A DNA stretch of 64,000 bases. It comes from an uncultured Bacteroidales bacterium (GTDB taxonomy: Bacteria; Bacteroidota; Bacteroidia; Bacteroidales; Paludibacteraceae). The DNA is taken from contig CADCEV010000014.1 in NCBI GenBank assembly GCA_902800525.1, positions 1 through 64,000 of the forward strand. The letters run 5' to 3'. The number at the start of each line of letters is the position of its first letter. Position 1 is the first letter of the stretch. Positions 62,757-64,000 of this stretch are shown in pieces. The position numbers and the translations under genes are program-made. Below the pieces are notes generated by a model. It did no database searches and was not told the origin of the DNA. It worked only from the letters and a program-made list of their open reading frames with translations.

Positions 62757-62800
62757 CAGAAAATTTTAGGAAACTAACAAATTTATTTACTTTCTTGGCT

Positions 62801-63760
62801 TTGAATAATAAAAATATAGCAGTTTTGATCCTCTGTTTGTCGTTCTTCACGCAGACAGCCTATTCAGCGCTCGCGATCCGTTCAAACGGAGCGGACATGT
62901 CGGACTCGTTGCTCTCTGCAATACGCGCGAATGACACCCTTGTCTTGGATGGAGTTAACGGCGATTTCATCTTGTCTCGCACTATTGTCCTGAAGCATTT
63001 GAGCAGCAAAACCATTTTGGGCATCAACAATGCCTGTCTCCGTACGCGTTTTCGTTTGTCGGACGATCTGCGCGCCATGTTGGATAGTGCGCAGGTCATG
63101 AGCCTCTCTACTTCGGGAGACGGTGGACTTCTTTCCAATGGAGCCTCTGTGCGCGAGCAGCGCGAGTGGAAAACGCGCCAACTGCTCATTGACCGGCTTG
63201 ACGATCAGGAAGAGACTTTCCGGTCTGCCGGGTGTATGCAACTCTCGCATTGCTCCCATATAACCCTTCGGGGCTTGCATTTTCAAGGACCCGGAGCGGT
63301 GGATGTAAGCGGAAATGACCTGCTCGGAATGGATCATTCTACCCATATTACGGTCGATAGTTGTGTCTTCAAGGACGGAATGGATGGCAATTTGGACATC
63401 ACCTCGCAATCCGATTCCATCACAATCACCCATTGTTATTTCGGCTATTCTGCGTTGAGTTACGACCACATGAATTCAAACCTGATCGGCGCTACGGATA
63501 GAGCGGTTGCGGATAGAGGCAAACTGCATGTCACTTATGCGTATTGCACATGGGGAGAAGGCTGTCGTCAGAGAATGCCCATGGTTCGTTTTGGTACAAT
63601 CCTCTTGGATCATTGCCGCTGGACGTGTACCACCAAACATCCGGCGGTAGATGCCAGACGCGAATCCACGGTGATTATCATCTCTCCCTTTTTCTCCTCC
63701 GGTGTCCAAATCCCTTACCGTTCCGATCCCTCCGCTCACTTAAAAATTACCCCTCAATAA
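62801..63760 (+). CDS. Secreted pectate-lyase-like beta-helix protein
   Basis: About 319 residues. A signal peptide (NNKNIAVLILCLSFFTQTAY) precedes a right-handed parallel beta-helix: CMQLSHCSHITLRGLHFQGP, HSTHITVDSCVFKDGMDGNL and SITITHCYFGY match the pectate lyase (PL1/PL9-like) Amb_all pattern. A polysaccharide lyase role is likely but catalytic residues cannot be fixed. The frame has no ATG after the promoter; TTG at 62801 is the best start and remains uncertain. Confidence 0.75.
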   Translation: MNNKNIAVLILCLSFFTQTAYSALAIRSNGADMSDSLLSAIRANDTLVLDGVNGDFILSRTIVLKHLSSKTILGINNACLRTRFRLSDDLRAMLDSAQVMSLSTSGDGGLLSNGASVREQREWKTRQLLIDRLDDQEETFRSAGCMQLSHCSHITLRGLHFQGPGAVDVSGNDLLGMDHSTHITVDSCVFKDGMDGNLDITSQSDSITITHCYFGYSALSYDHMNSNLIGATDRAVADRGKLHVTYAYCTWGEGCRQRMPMVRFGTILLDHCRWTCTTKHPAVDARRESTVIIISPFFSSGVQIPYRSDPSAHLKITPQ

Positions 63761-63764
63761 ATCA

Positions 63765-63809
63765 TCAAATCGTCAATCGTCAAATTGTCAATCGTAAATC
63801 GTAAATCAT
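63765..63809 (+). repeat. Heptamer-like array (AATCGTC/AATCGTA)
   Basis: Six AATCGT(C/A)-type units, one with an extra base, just before the ATG at 63810. Same units as at 10124-10207. Confidence 0.65.
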
Positions 63810-64000
63810 ATGAAGTGTTCTTATTCCAAATGGCCCAGCATTGCACTTATCGCTGCCATTTATCTTTTTGCCGCACTAATAGGCGTTGCTGTCTATTTCG
63901 CTGTTGATTCGCTGATGATCCCAGACTTTACCGCCACTAATCAGCCACTCTTAGGCTTGTTTGCCGCGGACGTAGTGGCAACTATCGTCGTCTGGGCGTT
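63810..64000 (+). CDS. Start of a DUF1295-like membrane protein (partial)
   Basis: The first 63 codons of a gene cut by the window end. It begins MKCSYSKWPSIALIAAIYLF with a hydrophobic helix, and a second helix contains LFAADVVATIVVW, which resembles DUF1295/steroid-reductase-like membrane proteins of Bacteroidetes. Assignment rests on a short stretch. Confidence 0.5.
   Translation, partial: MKCSYSKWPSIALIAAIYLFAALIGVAVYFAVDSLMIPDFTATNQPLLGLFAADVVATIVVWA

Overview
The window looks like a chromosome segment of a Bacteroidales bacterium. Nearly every transcription unit starts with the Bacteroidetes promoter TTTG-N19/20-TAnnTTTG, Shine-Dalgarno sequences are mostly weak, and gene content is typical of the order: TonB-dependent receptors with carboxypeptidase-regulatory-like N-termini, GSCFA, DUF5103, DUF4890-like and SIMPL proteins. 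I cannot name a genus from sequence alone.

Layout. 1-323 is the tail of an unrecognised gene. 542-5277 holds two TonB-dependent receptors behind near-identical promoter/leader sequences; the first has a His-rich acidic loop, suggesting metal-related uptake. 5361-17120 is housekeeping: queH, ffh-folD-prfA-rsmE, a PAP2 phosphatase, a LolC/E-type permease, GSCFA, a secreted hydrolase and valS. 17291-25703 is mainly membrane and envelope genes: BASS transporter, lipoprotein nitroreductase, DUF389, SLC13/RCK carrier, two SDR-type proteins, a SpoIIE-type phosphatase and an HdeD-like protein. 25894-29194 is a compact clpS-clpA-aat cluster, which would form the bacterial N-degron pathway.

29.3-44.2 kb is an accessory region. 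It starts with two small DUF3791-like genes, then a DpnII-type restriction-modification set (a DpnD/PcfM-like small gene, a D12-class adenine methylase, a DpnII-like endonuclease and a second, beta-class methylase) with an unusual nested inverted-repeat structure before the first methylase. A noncoding stretch full of short tandem and inverted repeats follows, then broken genes, lipoproteins and small ORFs. Next comes a tight four-gene operon (WYL regulator, DEDDh exonuclease, FtsK-gamma-like winged-helix protein, PD-(D/E)XK nuclease) that I consider the best candidate for an undescribed defence cassette. AT-rich hypothetical genes lead to tRNA-Thr(CGT), whose 3' end is duplicated 119 bp away, a typical integration scar.

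44.4-64 kb returns to core genes: DUF5103, pgi/gpsA/lysS (reverse), gdhA, a receiver-like/PEP-synthase ATP-grasp fusion, an FAD oxidoreductase-glycosyltransferase-GtrA operon, a Na/Pi cotransporter, SIMPL, SDR, a Y-family polymerase, a pectate-lyase-like protein and the start of a DUF1295-like gene.

A theme across the whole window is short tandem repeats of 7, 8, 9, 10 and 11 bp units plus GC-rich palindromes. They occur between genes and also, in frame, inside conserved genes (TonB receptor, LolC/E permease, GSCFA, valS, lysS, a glycosyltransferase). All functional calls are from reading sequence and family knowledge; no database search was run.
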